This document shows positions 37,473-49,331 of a stretch of DNA of 64,000 bases, one piece after another. Origin of the DNA: Cylicocyclus nassatus. Lineage: Eukaryota > Nematoda > Chromadorea > Rhabditida > Strongylidae. The stretch is taken from contig CATQJL010000316.1 of NCBI GenBank assembly GCA_958299035.1, positions 32,243,441 to 32,307,440 on the forward strand. The letters run 5' to 3'. A program made the translations under genes and the position numbers. Within the stretch, counting starts at the first letter, position 1, and each line of letters opens with the position of its first letter. A model generated the notes under the pieces. The model was not told the origin of the DNA, did no database searches, and worked only from the letters and a program-made list of their open reading frames with translations.

Positions 37473-38258
37473 TTTTTGTTTGTTCATATTTCCGAGCTGG
37501 GTATGGGTCTCGCAACGAAGCTTGCTTTTTATCTTTAAGTCTTGAGAACCCATATGAAAATGTATTGAAACAGGAATTTTTGAGTTGATTTGAATTTTTG
37601 AAAAAAAAATTTTTTTTTCATTTCGTCAATTTATAGTCTCCCAGAAAAGCTATGCAATGGTTGGAACGAAGTTTTTGATATTTGGTAGAAAATGCAATTT
37701 TCCTTTATTTTTTGATTGTTCACAATTTCTAGCTGGCTGGTTTCTACAACGTAAATTTTGATTGATTTTTTTCGTAATTTATATTATTCAAATGTATTGA
37801 TTACTTTGATTATATTATAAAAATATTGCCATGACTTGAAAAAATTGAAAAGTCAATTCTTCAAATTAAAGCTATCATTACCACCAAAAACTTTTCTTAG
37901 CAGTCCATTATTAAACTTTTAGGAGAAAACTCCATTTTAGGAAAAAAGTTGGAAAAAATAGAATTTTTCTAGAAATCTTAAGCGTACGAAAACTTCCTGC
38001 TTCAACACAATTCTATATGATTTGTCTTCTCCAAACGCACTTGATTATTGCTCGCTTCTCGCAAACGATGGCCCTCCCATATGCACTTTTGTGACAACGG
38101 CCTAACCTGCTCCCCCCCCCCGGCCTCCCGCCCCGTCATCACCTTTGTTCTTCGTCGTTTTCGCGCATCTTCACCCTTCCCCCCTCCCTTTTCCCCGATG
38201 TCGTGGGTACTGTCAGAAAGTATCGGGGGCAACGAACGCAATTATTTCATTTTGCCGA
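37473..38258. other. AT-rich upstream region of the PTR-family gene
   Basis: No gene was recognised. A C-rich segment occurs at 38110-38190. The promoter of the downstream gene probably lies between here and 38527, but no TATA or initiator element could be chosen with confidence. Confidence 0.35.
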
Positions 38259-38280
38259 ATCGATTCAAATTTGAATCGAT
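38259..38280. promoter_or_regulatory. Perfect 22-bp palindrome upstream of the PTR-family gene
   Basis: The sequence is fully self-complementary, with half-site ATCGATTCAAA, and is centred about 258 bp before the start codon. A palindrome of this size is compatible with a dimeric transcription-factor site, but no factor can be named from the sequence. Confidence 0.35.
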
Positions 38281-38510
38281 GACCTTTATAAAAAGTCGTT
38301 TTCAATGGTGTAGATGAGGGATAATTTCCTGTCGTCGCGCGGGGTCGAGCGAGATTTTCCTGTGGTTAGCCGATTGAGTTCCTGGTGAACGGTCGCTTTT
38401 TTCCGCTTGGACATTGTGTATGTTTGTCAGAATGATCGTTCCTTGCTGTATTCCGTGAAATTGCGTATCAAAATATTTTGCGATTTTTTGGTTGGTTACT
38501 GTAGCTGATG

Positions 38511-38527
38511 ATTCAATTTTTCAGGTG
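38511..38527 (+). promoter_or_regulatory. Likely trans-splice (or 5' UTR) acceptor before the PTR start codon
   Basis: A pyrimidine-rich acceptor (TTCAATTTTTCAG, AG at 38523-38524) lies three bases before ATG 38528. In nematodes an acceptor this close to the start codon usually marks spliced-leader addition; a short cis-spliced 5' UTR exon is the alternative. Confidence 0.6.
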
Positions 38528-41500
38528 ATGAGGCCGCTTGAACGCTTATTCTACACTTATGGAGATTTTCTTGCTAGGCATCCATGGCCTTTCATCGTGA
38601 GTTTTGAAAATTTTCAAAATTTTTGAATCAAATAAGAGGAACCAGGGTTTTTATGTATCATTCGTCCGCGCAATTGTTCAACAAACCATTTTTTGCATAT
38701 TTTTATTGGACCCACTTCGATTTTCTTGATAATCACATAAAAAATGGTAGTTCGCGTAAAAGACAAATAGTGTCGAGATTAGAGAGGAAAGCCTAAAATA
38801 CATGACCTAAACAATGTCACTATTAGCAATTGCTCAAAAAACTGCATTTGAAACTACCTCTCAGTCAGAGACGCAGCGCTGCAGCTTACTCTGCTTCTCT
38901 GCGCTCTCTCCCTGACAACTTTCGGCCCCTTTTTGTGCAGATTGGATGTTTTTTTTATAAAAATTCGAAATCGAAACAATGATAAAAATCATGATTAGAT
39001 AATATTCATTTATTTTGTGCAATTACAGATCGTCCCTACCCTCCTAACAATCATCTCATCATATGGTATGGTCTTCTTCCATTCGCAAGATGATATCTGG
39101 GACATCTACGCCCCATTGGACGGTCTTTCACGAGTAGAAGAAAAAGCTCTGCTGCCATTCGAATACGCCTCAGCCTCTCATCACTATAGGGTAAGCAGAA
39201 CAAAAGAAACATACAAAACTGGGTTAATCACGTGTTTGAGACGGGCAATTGAGTTTACGGTAGAGACGAAAAAAAGTGCAAGAAACTTCGTTTTTTGCTG
39301 TCAGCAAGGTCATTGTACTTTTTTCGCGCAGATAAAGAGCGTTCTTGAGGAAGGAAGTGCAACAAATCTTCTTTAGAAAAAAATTTCGATGAAATATTGC
39401 TTCTAAGAAAAGAAAACCGTGACTGCTAAATCAAAAATTAGTTGCTACCAAAAAATAGGAGAATTCGCATTTGAATCTACCGCTCGGTTAGAGACGCAGC
39501 GCTAAGTCATACTCTGCTTCTCTGTGCTCTTCTCAAGATCAAGAAAAAAAGTGACAGTAGTTGTTAATTGGAAATTAAGTGAATCGTTGTCAACATAATA
39601 TAAAGCAAAAATCTGCATTTGAGTTTAACGCTCGGTTAGAGACGCAGAGCTCACACTCTGCTTGTCTGCGCTCTCTCCTCAACATATTACGGCGCGGTTT
39701 CTTGTAAAATTACCGCGTTTTTTTCCCATTTGAATGCAAATACGGTTCAATAAGTTTCACCAGACAAACGTCAAGGATTTGCTTCCGACAATTCGATTAG
39801 CCTATATATCATTGAGAGCTTTTTATTTGCACAAATACGTGTTCGCGTATGCGCGCGCCGCGTCGCCATTACATCGACGGCATAAAACTCGACAGGTTGC
39901 TTCTGCAATCGCCTTAATGATGACTTTCACCCGGGCGCCATAGGGTTTTACATGAAACGGGTTCAATCCCCGTCAGCCTTGAGGTAGACAATGGCGGGGG
40001 GGGCGTTGCATGAGAAATAAAGTTTTTCAGCGGTAAAAAGTGCGAAGGGAGTTTACATGGGATCTTTTTTCATGAATGATAAGGAAAAAGCATAGGGAGT
40101 GGAATTTTTTCAGAAAATTCAATTTCAAAAATTTTCCAGATGCAAGTCTTAGTTACGAAAAAAGACGGTGGAAATGTATTAACAATGGATGCTTTAGATG
40201 AAATGCTCGAAGTACAAAAGGTTTGTTTGATTTTCCCGCCAAATATTTCGACCAAAAAATTCCGGTTTCAGTACGTCACAGAGAATATAACATTCTCCAA
40301 TGGTCTGAAAAATTTCGAATATTACGATATATGTGGTGTTTACTGTGGTGACAGCAATAGCGGTGTCATCGCTTTTCTACAGGTGAGAAAACGAAATTTA
40401 AAAAAAATTCTGAGGACGGGGGGGGGGGGGAGGCAAAAGGAACTCTGTGAGTCCCATTTTTCCATTTTTTGCTAATTTTCTCTATAAAAATTATTTTTGC
40501 AGACTGCACTAGCGTCAGAAGGTTTATCATCGATGAAACTCACATTCCCAATTGCTCAAGCTCTTCAGGTGTGTTTCGATCTCAACTATTTTCAGACAGG
40601 TCGCTACAGTAATCTTACCGTAATCCTATAAAACAGTGCATGCTGTGTAATGTAAGATATCAAACGGAAAATCCCGTATTTGCACCTTGAACATTACACT
40701 TTCCGTCATCACAATATGGCCTTGATTTTGATAGAAATCCGCTTGACTTATCAAACTTCGGGTGTAACTAGCACTTTAAGGGTCGTAAAGTGAGAAAATA
40801 TTGCGACTGATTTGACAAAAACCGGGACTATAGATTCTTGACGATTTTTTAAATTCACACAGCAACCTTATTTCATTTGGCTTAAATCGTATATTTTGGA
40901 GGGTCAGAACTGGGTTAAAACTTTTTTGAGTAGGCTACCTCGATAAAAACCACTCGAGGTAGATTTTGGGAGTCGTTGATTACCTAGAAGTAATGTAGGT
41001 AATGTGGGAAACCTGTTGAGAAGAGGTGATGAGGTGTGAATCATTACCATTGTGTACTTAACCATTCCTCTCAAATAGGTACAAGCATTTCTGACGAGAA
41101 AGGCATAGAACATTTTTTTTCTGAGAAAAGAATTTTCCATGTCGATCATAAATTGATAGGAACAAGATTGAATTACTAAAATATGAATTAAACCTTCAAA
41201 AACTTGAATTGTTACTGCACATGAAAAATATCACAATCCTATTTCTGGAATTTTTTCAGAAACGAATTTTTCTCGGCTATTCACTTGGTAATCTTACATA
41301 TTCCAAGCAGCGACCGGGTGAAGTGGAAAAGGCCGGATTGTTGATTTTGCATTACATGGTAAGTGTCGGGGACCAGTTCTCGCTTAGAAACTGCTTTGAA
41401 TTTTTCTATTTACTTAGAAAATGTTTTCTAGGTTGACACATCTTTACCCAATGGAAGAGTCCTAGCTGAAGATTTTGAAACGAAGCTCAACAAGATTTTC

Positions 41501-44500
41501 GCTTCCTTGACTGCATCTTCGAAGGAACTGAAGTATTCCACTTTGAGCAGAACTAGAGAAATGAAGGAGCAAAGGTAGTCAAGCTTTTGCACCCATTTAT
41601 TCCTGGAAAATTCTAATTTTTCTTTACAGGGACATCACAATAACCGCATTGCCTTTCCTCTTCGTTACCGTAGGCATTCTCGTTCTTTTCATGCTTGTTA
41701 CCAATATTGAGTTTCCTCTATATAGAAGTCAATACATGGAGGTAAGAGAAAAATTCAATTATTTTGCTGATCTCGTCTCATTTTCCCAATTCTAGTCGAT
41801 TGTGGGAGTAATCTCCCCGTCAATGGCTCTTTGGACTAGCGGTGGCTTCCTGTTCTGGATTGGATTCCCATTTTCTAACATTCTCACCGTCGTTCCATTC
41901 CTCGTAGTCGTTATTGGAATCGATGACGCTTTCCTTGTTTTGGCTGGTTGGCGACAATCAACGTAAGAAATTTTATGCCAAAAATTTTCTGAGGTGAATT
42001 TTTGAATCTCAAAATACCTATTTCCAGGAAAGGAGCACCGCTAGAACAACGAATCGCCGAGTCTGTAGCGATATCTGGCGCTTCCGTTACCGTTACATCT
42101 GTCACCGGTAAGGAATTCTCGAAATTTTTAACGTTAATTTGACTCATCGATGAACAATTGGTAGGATGCAAATATGCTTGCGAATCGATGGAAAAATGGC
42201 AAATTTTCTGTTCTCATGAGTCCCGACTCATAGGCATTTGCGCCCGTTGCGCGATACGCTCGGCTCGAAAAACTCACTTGAAAAGCTGTTATCGAAACAG
42301 TAATTGACAAATTTCGAGAAAAAATAGATTTTTGAGATAAAAATGTCATTATCCATTGGAAATCTGATGACGCGTATTGTATGTTTTTTGCACTATGACT
42401 CATAGGCATTAGTGGCGACGCGCCTGTTTAATCCTACCAAAAAATCAATATCGGCTTCTTTATGGATCCAAATAGGGATTTTCGATGTTTCTGGCTAGGC
42501 AGTTGCGTCGTCGGTGCGGATTTAGCGCGGATTCCGCATTTTCGGCAGATTAGAAGAGCTTAAACCAGAACTCAGTACCTGAATCCACGCAAAATTTTAT
42601 CCTTGGGGAAGTGAAGGAGACGGGGGGGGGGGGGGAGAGAGAGAGAAGGGGATGAAGGCTTATAGTTTCAGCTGATTAGCATACATTAAGTCATTAGAAG
42701 AAATTTCTCGACAACTATCACATTTTTAAGTTCGTTTCAGATGTCCTATGCTTTGCCATTGGTCTCTTCTCCAATATGCCTGTTATTCGACTCTTCTGCT
42801 TGTTCACTTCTCTAGCTCTATTCGTCGATTACGTGTACCAGGTAGGTTACAAGAAGGACTTGGGTAACTGAACACTTAATGAAGTTCAAAATTCTTTCCA
42901 GATGACTTTCTTCACAGCTGTGATGAGCTTTATCGTACGAAGACAGATTAAACTCGATAGAAAAGCGATAGAGAGCAAAGTTGCACCGGTATGCCCTGGA
43001 AAAATCAATAATTGAGATCAATAAGATCAATGATTTATCTTAGGAAATCAAAGTCCTACCGATGGACAAGACAAAGGATAAACTTGGCGAAACGGCTATT
43101 TTCACTGTGATGATGCCCGCGTTTACACCACCACCAGTAAGAAAACCCACAAAGGGCAAATTGGAGATTTTTGTCGAAATTCTGCACACAAAGACTGCCA
43201 AAATTTTGGTGATGGCGACATTCTTCGCACACATTGGGGTAAGTCCGTAATTGCACAAATTCGGATTTTCTGATTATGGATCATTCACTGCTAATTTTTA
43301 GATTAGCGCATATCTAGCTAGTAGTGTAAGCACGGACTTTGACATGGAAAACCTTTACCTGGAAGGATCACCGCTGACCGAAGTTTCCCGAAAAATGCAG
43401 GTAAATTGAGGTCTTCACTAGAACAATATTCAGTAGTTACTTAGGTAAATAGTATTGCGGATTTTGTGTTGGATTTAAATTTGTACTTCTTTCCAAAATG
43501 CGAGAACTGGTCTTCTGATTACTTACTGCTACAATTTTTTATTCTACAAGAAAGAGTCAATTATATATATCCATATGCTTGTTCTAATAGAATAAAAATG
43601 TGCGCCTCCATAATTTATAGTTGAAATGACAACATTTTATATTGGGGACCAGTTTTCGCCTTGCTTTTTTGCCGCGATTAACAGTATTTTTTTCCAGGAT
43701 TTCGTTCTTCGCGAAGCGTTTGTCGTCAATTTCGCTGTGCAACCCATGCCTGATATACAAAACGCTACCATTCGTGAAAAGTTCGAGGAAATGGTTGATC
43801 GATTAGAGCACATTCCAAAGTACGGAGGCGGACCAGATAATACGATCCTTTGGATTAGAGACTACAGCAGCGTGAGTTGTTGTTCTATTAAAACGATTCT
43901 GAGAGGTCGTAACTGCGTACTTAGCAATACCATTCTAGGCTGTTGCTTTTTGGGGTGAAGAAGAGGATTTCTGGGATCCTAAGACTTTGCTGAAAAATTA
44001 TCGTGATTATGGAATGGAGGATAGATTTGTCATCAGCAAGTAAGCAGTCAAATTTCACCAAGTATGAATTTAATGGGTTAAAATTCCATTTTATAGACGT
44101 CTCAAGGATGGCTCTGAAGTAATAGATGGATTTTATTTCATAATTGCTTACAAAAATATGAGCACATTCACGGATGTTAAGAAAATGATGGATCAAAGGT
44201 AAGGGAGGAGCCACATGCCTTCGCAGCTGCGTCGCATCGGCGCTGAGTGTCATGGAAAGAATCAAAAATAAAATGAATTTCTGTCCAGACGAGCTATAAT
44301 CGATTCCTATCCATTCCACGTGCTATCTCATCATCCCTTCGAGAAAGTCCCAACAGAAAGTGCTGCTAGTGTTCCCAAGAACTTCCTTCAAACAGCTTGT
44401 GAGTTTTTAGCATCTATCTATCATTCACGGTTGCGTACGCGTTGCATATGCGCCGCAAACGCGCCGCAAACGCAGCGTGCACACGCCTATGACATTACGC

Positions 44501-45736
44501 TATTGATATTTTCTTTTTAGTGTCCGCCGTAATTCTGATGTCCATCCTCGTTTTGCTTTTCGTTATGAACTGGGAAGCGATCATCTCCGTTATCATATCC
44601 ATCCTATCCATATGCTTGGGTAAGTCAACCTTTTGATGAATTAACCTTTTGCCTCTACACCCAGAATCGTTAAAGTTAACTTCTATAGGTATCGTTGCCT
44701 ACCTCAATCTATGGCATGTCAACCTCGACGCAGTTTCCCTGATCAGTATCCTGATGAGTGTAGGATTCTCCGTAGACTATTCAGCCCATGTTTGCTACCA
44801 CTACTTTGCACATGCCCAAGAAGAGAGCAAAGACAATAAGGTAAGTTCTAAGTTTTGTACAACTTCAACACTCTTACCATATATCTACCGTATCCCTACA
44901 GTATCCAGTGGCTATAAAATCTGTGTTTTAGTCCGAATTGGGATCTGTCGAGTCTGGTAGTAGCAGCACAAGTAGCGAATCTATCAGCAGTTCACTTAGC
45001 AAATCGATACGAGAACATTCGGTGAAGCGATTGGTCGCAACTTTGAATGGCGTTGGTTGGCCAGTGGTCCAGAGTGGATTGAGTACCGTAATAGGTATGC
45101 TTAAATGTGTCACTCTTATTTCTATATTTATAATGTCAAAAAACAAGACCATATACTTTTTGAATATTTTCGAAATGAACCCATATTGATCCGGGAGGAG
45201 TAAAATACATGGGTTAGCTCCGCCCCTGCCACGCCCCTTTTTTCAAAATATAATAATACTTGCTTTCAATTTCAGGTCTGTTTCTTGTGTTCGGCTTTGC
45301 TCATGGTCTTTTTATAATTAGCTTACAGCCTTTAAGTAAGAATCTTGCAAATTTTGAAAACCAGATAAAGAGCGCGGAAAAGAAAAAGGTTTAGTTTGCA
45401 TTTTAAAAAGGGCGTGGCAGGGGCGGAGCTAGCCACAAAATTCCCGACAACTTGCGCGTGAAATTCACTGCAGTGCTTCGCATTCCGGTGCAAACCGAAA
45501 AATAACCAAAATTCTCATGATGATATGGAATTTTTCAAGATTTTTTTACAAATGCAAGTATTATTCCTGCTTTTTTAGGCATGTTCCCACTGATGTTCGT
45601 TCGAGCATATGTGGTTGCTGTATTTTGGAAAACGGTGCTACTTGTCGGATTCCTCGGCATGTTCCATGCTTTACTTCTCTTACCCGTCATATTCATCTTA
45701 ACCGAGGATCTCAAACGTTTCTTCAGATTTCGGTAG
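38528..45736 (+). CDS. Patched-related (PTR) family membrane protein, 22 exons, 876 residues
   Basis: Exons: 38528-38596, 39029-39190, 40140-40220, 40272-40382, 40503-40568, 41260-41358, 41432-41574, 41630-41741, 41796-41962, 42028-42107, 42741-42841, 42902-42988, 43044-43238, 43302-43400, 43698-43871, 43939-44039, 44097-44198, 44289-44398, 44521-44619, 44689-44840, 44932-45094, 45579-45736. All introns are GT-AG, phases agree, and the 2631-nt CDS is in frame throughout. The protein has TM1 (about 20-40), a large lumenal loop, a sterol-sensing domain (about 246-405) with GIDDAF at 322-327, a second loop, and a second six-helix block with GFSVDYSAH at 745-753. A Ser-rich cytoplasmic insert lies at about 773-795. 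GxxxDD and the matching Asp motif are the RND-permease proton-relay positions. Relatives act in lipid/sterol transport, cuticle formation and trafficking; which PTR paralogue this is cannot be told. Both termini are full length for the family. Confidence 0.95.
38843..38912 (+). repeat. Intronic hairpin repeat, copy 1 (PTR intron 1)
   Basis: GCATTTGAAACTACCTCTCA leads into AGAGACGCAGCGCTGCAG and CTCTGCTTCTCTGCGCTCTC. GAGACGCAG and CTGCGCTCT are inverted, so a stem can form. Two further copies are in intron 2. Confidence 0.7.
39468..39534 (+). repeat. Intronic hairpin repeat, copy 2 (PTR intron 2)
   Basis: It shares GCATTTGAATCTACCGCTCG, then GTTAGAGACGCAGCGCT and ACTCTGCTTCTCTGTGCTCT, with copies 1 and 3 in the same orientation. 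Confidence 0.7.
39615..39680 (+). repeat. Intronic hairpin repeat, copy 3 (PTR intron 2)
   Basis: GCATTTGAGTTTAACGCTCG, then GTTAGAGACGCAGAGCT and CACTCTGCTTGTCTGCGCTC. It lies about 80 bp after copy 2 in the same orientation. Confidence 0.7.
45212..45436. repeat. Inverted repeats enclosing the alternative PTR exon
   Basis: The left arm (45212-45247) contains AGCTCCGCCCCTGCCACGCC. The right arm (45399-45436) contains its exact complement, GGCGTGGCAGGGGCGGAGCT. The arms are about 35 bp each and separated by about 150 bp, and both lie in the last intron of the PTR-family gene. A pre-mRNA stem would loop out the 60-nt exon between them. Confidence 0.9.
45276..45335 (+). other. Possible cassette exon (60 nt) of the PTR-family gene
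   Basis: It has a strong acceptor (TTTCAATTTCAG), a donor (TTTAA|GTAAGA) and a length divisible by three, and it enters and leaves in the same phase as the flanking exons. It encodes LFLVFGFAHGLFIISLQPLS, which looks like the last membrane helix (FGxxHGLxxxP) of this family. Including it would insert a hydrophobic segment after STVIG. If the donor is not used, the frame runs to a TAG at 45392-45394 and gives a shorter C-terminus lacking the canonical TM11-TM12. Confidence 0.5.
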
Positions 45737-47029
45737 TAATTTTACCCACCTATAACCATTTTCTTCGTAGTATGCTCATTTCTTATCACCTTATCAACAA
45801 ATATGGGTATTGACACTGCTTTTCATTGTCGTGTGTGTTTGTTAATTTTTGCTTGCGCAAAGCTTGATTTGCTCGCAAATATCTTGTTGTTTGTTCATAT
45901 AGGAACTTAAACATATTATTTTCAAATCATCGATTCATTTGCCTTAATTTCCGCTATATTGATTGATCTTGTCACATACTGATCACGCACTTTGCATTCT
46001 CTAATTTTCATTCTGTATAGCCACGAATGACTAACGCTCCACGCATCCTGTAAGAGATTGCTTATCACTTGTGTCTAGTCTTTTTCTCCATTTTTTTCTC
46101 TCTTTCCCTCTTTTGCCTTTACTGTACAGTAGATCGATCGAATCTAGCAAATGTCTTTCTATCGGTGTGTAAAGTCTTAAAATTACATTTGTTGTAAACA
46201 GAAGTACAAGCAAACAACCCTTGGAAGGTTATCGCGGAAAATCTGCTATAATCAGGCCAGGATTTGAGTAAAAATCCAGGTTTCCAGATTCTTTCTGTTG
46301 TATAAAACACAGCTCATAAAGACTAGAAGTTCTCTTGAAGAAATAAAAAAAACAAAAATTCCTATCTGTGCGATTTTCTGTTACCACATCAAAACTTTAT
46401 TTTTTATTACTTCCACGAACGCAATAATTTAGGAATTTCTACGTCAACTTATTCTTTTTTTTTCAGGAAAATGTCTCCAAACTTTGAGTAAAATGTTACA
46501 GAAAAGTCTCAATTGTACTTTATAAAGTGATAAGAATCTTTAGAAATCAAAAATTAGAGGGAAAGTGGGATGAATACTGGGTTTGTTTATAACGGCAGTA
46601 TTCCCTAACCGTCAAGTTCAGATCTCCGAGTCCGTCTTGCTCTTCCTTACAAAAACTGCAAAATTTTTTAACTTCAAATTCAAAATCGATATTTTGCTGC
46701 ATGTGCGCAGTAAATTTTCTCTCCTTTTGAGGTTTTTGAAAATACTTGAATTTTTTAAGAAGTAAACTTTTTCTTAGTACATAATTTTGGGCAACTAAAG
46801 CCAGTAAACCAGTTCCACTTCCTTGACTACCACCCTATAATTGCACCTTACCGTTAGAGAGGTGTGAGGTCAATTATAGAAGTCAATATTTAGAGATATT
46901 TAGAGTCAATCAATGACTCTAAAATTTTCGGTACATTGAATAAAAGTGTTTTTGTTTGTTGTCATTTAATTGTTGGCTTAAATGTGCCCAACACTTTAAA
47001 AATACTATCAATAATTACACTTGGGCTGC
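45737..47029. other. No further gene recognised downstream of PTR
   Basis: The 3' UTR of the PTR-family gene probably occupies the first several hundred bases. The remainder is AT-rich with no supported exon. Confidence 0.4.
46342..46347 (+). terminator. Candidate poly(A) signal AATAAA for the PTR-family gene
   Basis: It lies about 605 nt after the TAG stop. No nearer AATAAA was noticed, so it would imply a long 3' UTR; a variant signal closer to the stop is equally possible. Confidence 0.3.
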
Positions 47030-47492
47030 TTACAAGGAAATGGTCAGAAGTCGAAGTGGCCAATCCAAACAAACTGCATACCAATCGATGCAGCATAGAG
47101 TGCTGATTTCAAATGTGTCTCCCGTATCTGCAGAGCGCCTTTGTGGGCGAAGTTATGAGCAGCTTTATTGCGGAAAAATCGTCCACAAAAACTGCGAAAT
47201 TAGGCAGATCACTGCTCTTTTAGCTCACCTTTAGGTACGAGCAGTATGAACTGACCTAGTTACACGTTTTGGTCCAACAGCGAGCCGAGAATGGCTTTGT
47301 ACGGCCAAGTTTGACATTCACACGCACAATTTCTTAGCAAAATGATGACATTTGACGGCTTATAACTTCGCCTACAAAAACGCTCTGCAGATAAGAAAGA
47401 CAGGTCTGAAATCAGCATTCTATGCTGCATCGAATGGTATGCAGCCTGCTTGAATTGGCCACTTCGATTTCTGACCATTCCCTTGTTAGCAC
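47030..47492. repeat. Foldback element with about 140-bp arms
   Basis: Arms at roughly 47030-47168 and 47355-47492 are inverted copies at high similarity. Examples are GGAAATGGTCAGAAGTCGAA against TTCGATTTCTGACCATTCCC, and TCGATGCAGCATAGAGTGCT against AGCATTCTATGCTGCATCGA. Because of this, both strands show near-identical open translations (a peptide with YxSMQHR). No target duplication was found. No function is implied by those frames. Confidence 0.8.
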
Positions 47493-48144
47493 TAGAAATT
47501 GCATTACTGCATTGAAACAAGTACATTATTACCCAAACCATCTATTTATGACTGAAGTGCAAATTCTTCCGAAGACCGTTAAGTGCTAATAAGTGCAATA
47601 TTTCGCCTATCTTGTAGAAATTCAATTCCCGTTGTTATGACTTTTCATTTGCTTCATGTTGTTCCTAGAGTGCAACTCATTATATGTCATGGGGTCACAG
47701 GGGTGCGAAAACGAATGGAATTGCATTTGAGTTACTTAAATCAACTTTCAGTTATCGAGTTTTATCAGGGGAAATATCGAAATGTTTTATGGAGCAAAAA
47801 AACTTTTTTTTATTCCAGAAAAGCTAGAAACAAGGTCGTCATTATCGTAGAATATTGGTTGTGTCTTATATTGCATGGCTGCGTCGTAGGTTGACTTTTC
47901 GTCATCGACCGATATCGATTTTATCGATTTGCAAAGTTTCACCTACGAAGCTGAGAGTTGGCTCAGGGGATAGGGGTAAGTCAGACCTGCTAATTACGAA
48001 TACAATTTTTTTGTCAAAAATTATCAATTACTCTTATCGACTTTATCGATTTTTGGGAACTTTTCACCTACGGGGCTGGGAGTTGGTACAAGAGAGTAAG
48101 TGTGCATGCCGTTCCAGAATTATCAGTCTACATATAGGCATAAA

Positions 48145-49331
48145 TCTTATATATAAAGCTGAATGTCTGTTTGTCTGTATGTCTGTATGTATGTATGTAT
48201 GTACGTATGTTCCGAATAGAAAATTCCATTTCTGAACCGATCCGGACCAAACTTGGCACACATACACTACGGGCCCCGGCGGGTGTCATAGGCTACTTTT
48301 CGTCATCGATCGATATCGATTTTATCGATTTTTATCGATTTTTTTGCTGAGTTCACCTACGGGGCTGGGAGTTGGCACAGGGGGGTAATCGAGCATGGGG
48401 ATTCCGAATACAATATTGGTTTTCAGGATTATCGATTACTTTTATCGATTTTATCGATTTTTTTGCAAAGTTTGAGCTACGGGGCTGGGAGTTGGCACAG
48501 GGGGGTAATCGAGCATGGGGATTCCGAATACAATATTGATTTTCAGGATTATCGATTACTTTTATCGATTTTATCGATTTTTTGCAAAGTTTGAGCTACG
48601 GGGCTGGGAGTTCGCACAGGGGGGTAATCGAGCATGGGGATTCCGAATACAATATTGGTTTTCGGGATTATCGATTACTTTTATCGATTTTATCGATTTT
48701 TTTGCAAAGTTTGAGCTAGGGGGCTGGGAGTTGGCACAGGGGGGTAATCGAGCATGCTGATCATCCCCAAGGGGGTGATCAGCATGCTCGATTACACCCC
48801 TGTGCCAAATTCCAGCCCCCTAGCTCAAATTTTCAAAAAATCGATAAAATCGATAAAAGTAACGGACGATCTCGAAAACTAATATTGTATTCGTAATCTG
48901 CATGCTCGATTACCCCCTGTGCAAACTCCCAGCCCCGCAGGTCAAACTTTACAAAAAAATCGATAAATTGGGTAAAAGTAATGGACGATCCTGAAAACTA
49001 ATATTGTGTTCGTAATCGCATGCTCGATTACCCCCCTGTGCAAAATCCCAGCCTCGCATGTCAAAATTTACAAAAAATCGATAAAATCAACAAAAGTAAT
49101 CGATAATTCTGAAAACTAATATTGTATTCGGAATCCCCATGCTCACTTCCCCCCCCCCCCCCCCCTGTGCCAACTCCTAGCCCTGTAGGTGAACTCTGGA
49201 AAGAAAACGATAAAAATCGGTAAAATCGACATCGATCGATAACGAAAAGTGGACTGTGACACCCGCCGGGGCCCGAAGTGTATGTGTGCCAAGTTTGGTC
49301 CGGATACGGCGGAGCCGGGTAAGCCAGCTAG
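48145..49331 (+). mobile_element. Non-autonomous Helitron, copy 1 (1187 bp)
   Basis: The 5' end TCTTATATATAAAGCTGAAT follows an A. The 3' end GGGTAAGCCAGCTAG precedes a T, so the element sits between A and T, as Helitrons do. A small hairpin (CGGC-GGA-GCCG, 49307-49317) lies 14 bases before the terminal CTAG. After a TGTCTGTATG microsatellite come about four direct units of about 119 bp (AT-CGAT-rich part plus GGGGCTGGGAGTTGGCACAG), a sharp palindromic turn at about 48755-48795, then related units in reverse. There is no Rep/helicase coding sequence; frames in the repeats are meaningless. Confidence 0.75.

Noticed and set aside
39940..40000. GGGTTCAATCCCC, similar to the T-loop of a tRNA
   Set aside because: No matching acceptor stem, D arm or anticodon arm could be folded upstream.
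42160..42440. TTGGTAGGAT...ATCCTACCAA inverted ends and twice-repeated GACTCATAGGCATT in PTR intron 10
   Set aside because: Only 10 bp of inverted ends and no target duplication; too little to call a mobile element.
43040..43258. Minus-strand frames overlapping a PTR exon
   Set aside because: They are shadows of the + strand exon 43044-43238, which fits the PTR protein in frame and phase.
48360..48760. Regular direct repeats resembling a CRISPR array
   Set aside because: Units are about 119 bp with no constant-repeat/variable-spacer pattern, and they lie within a eukaryotic Helitron.
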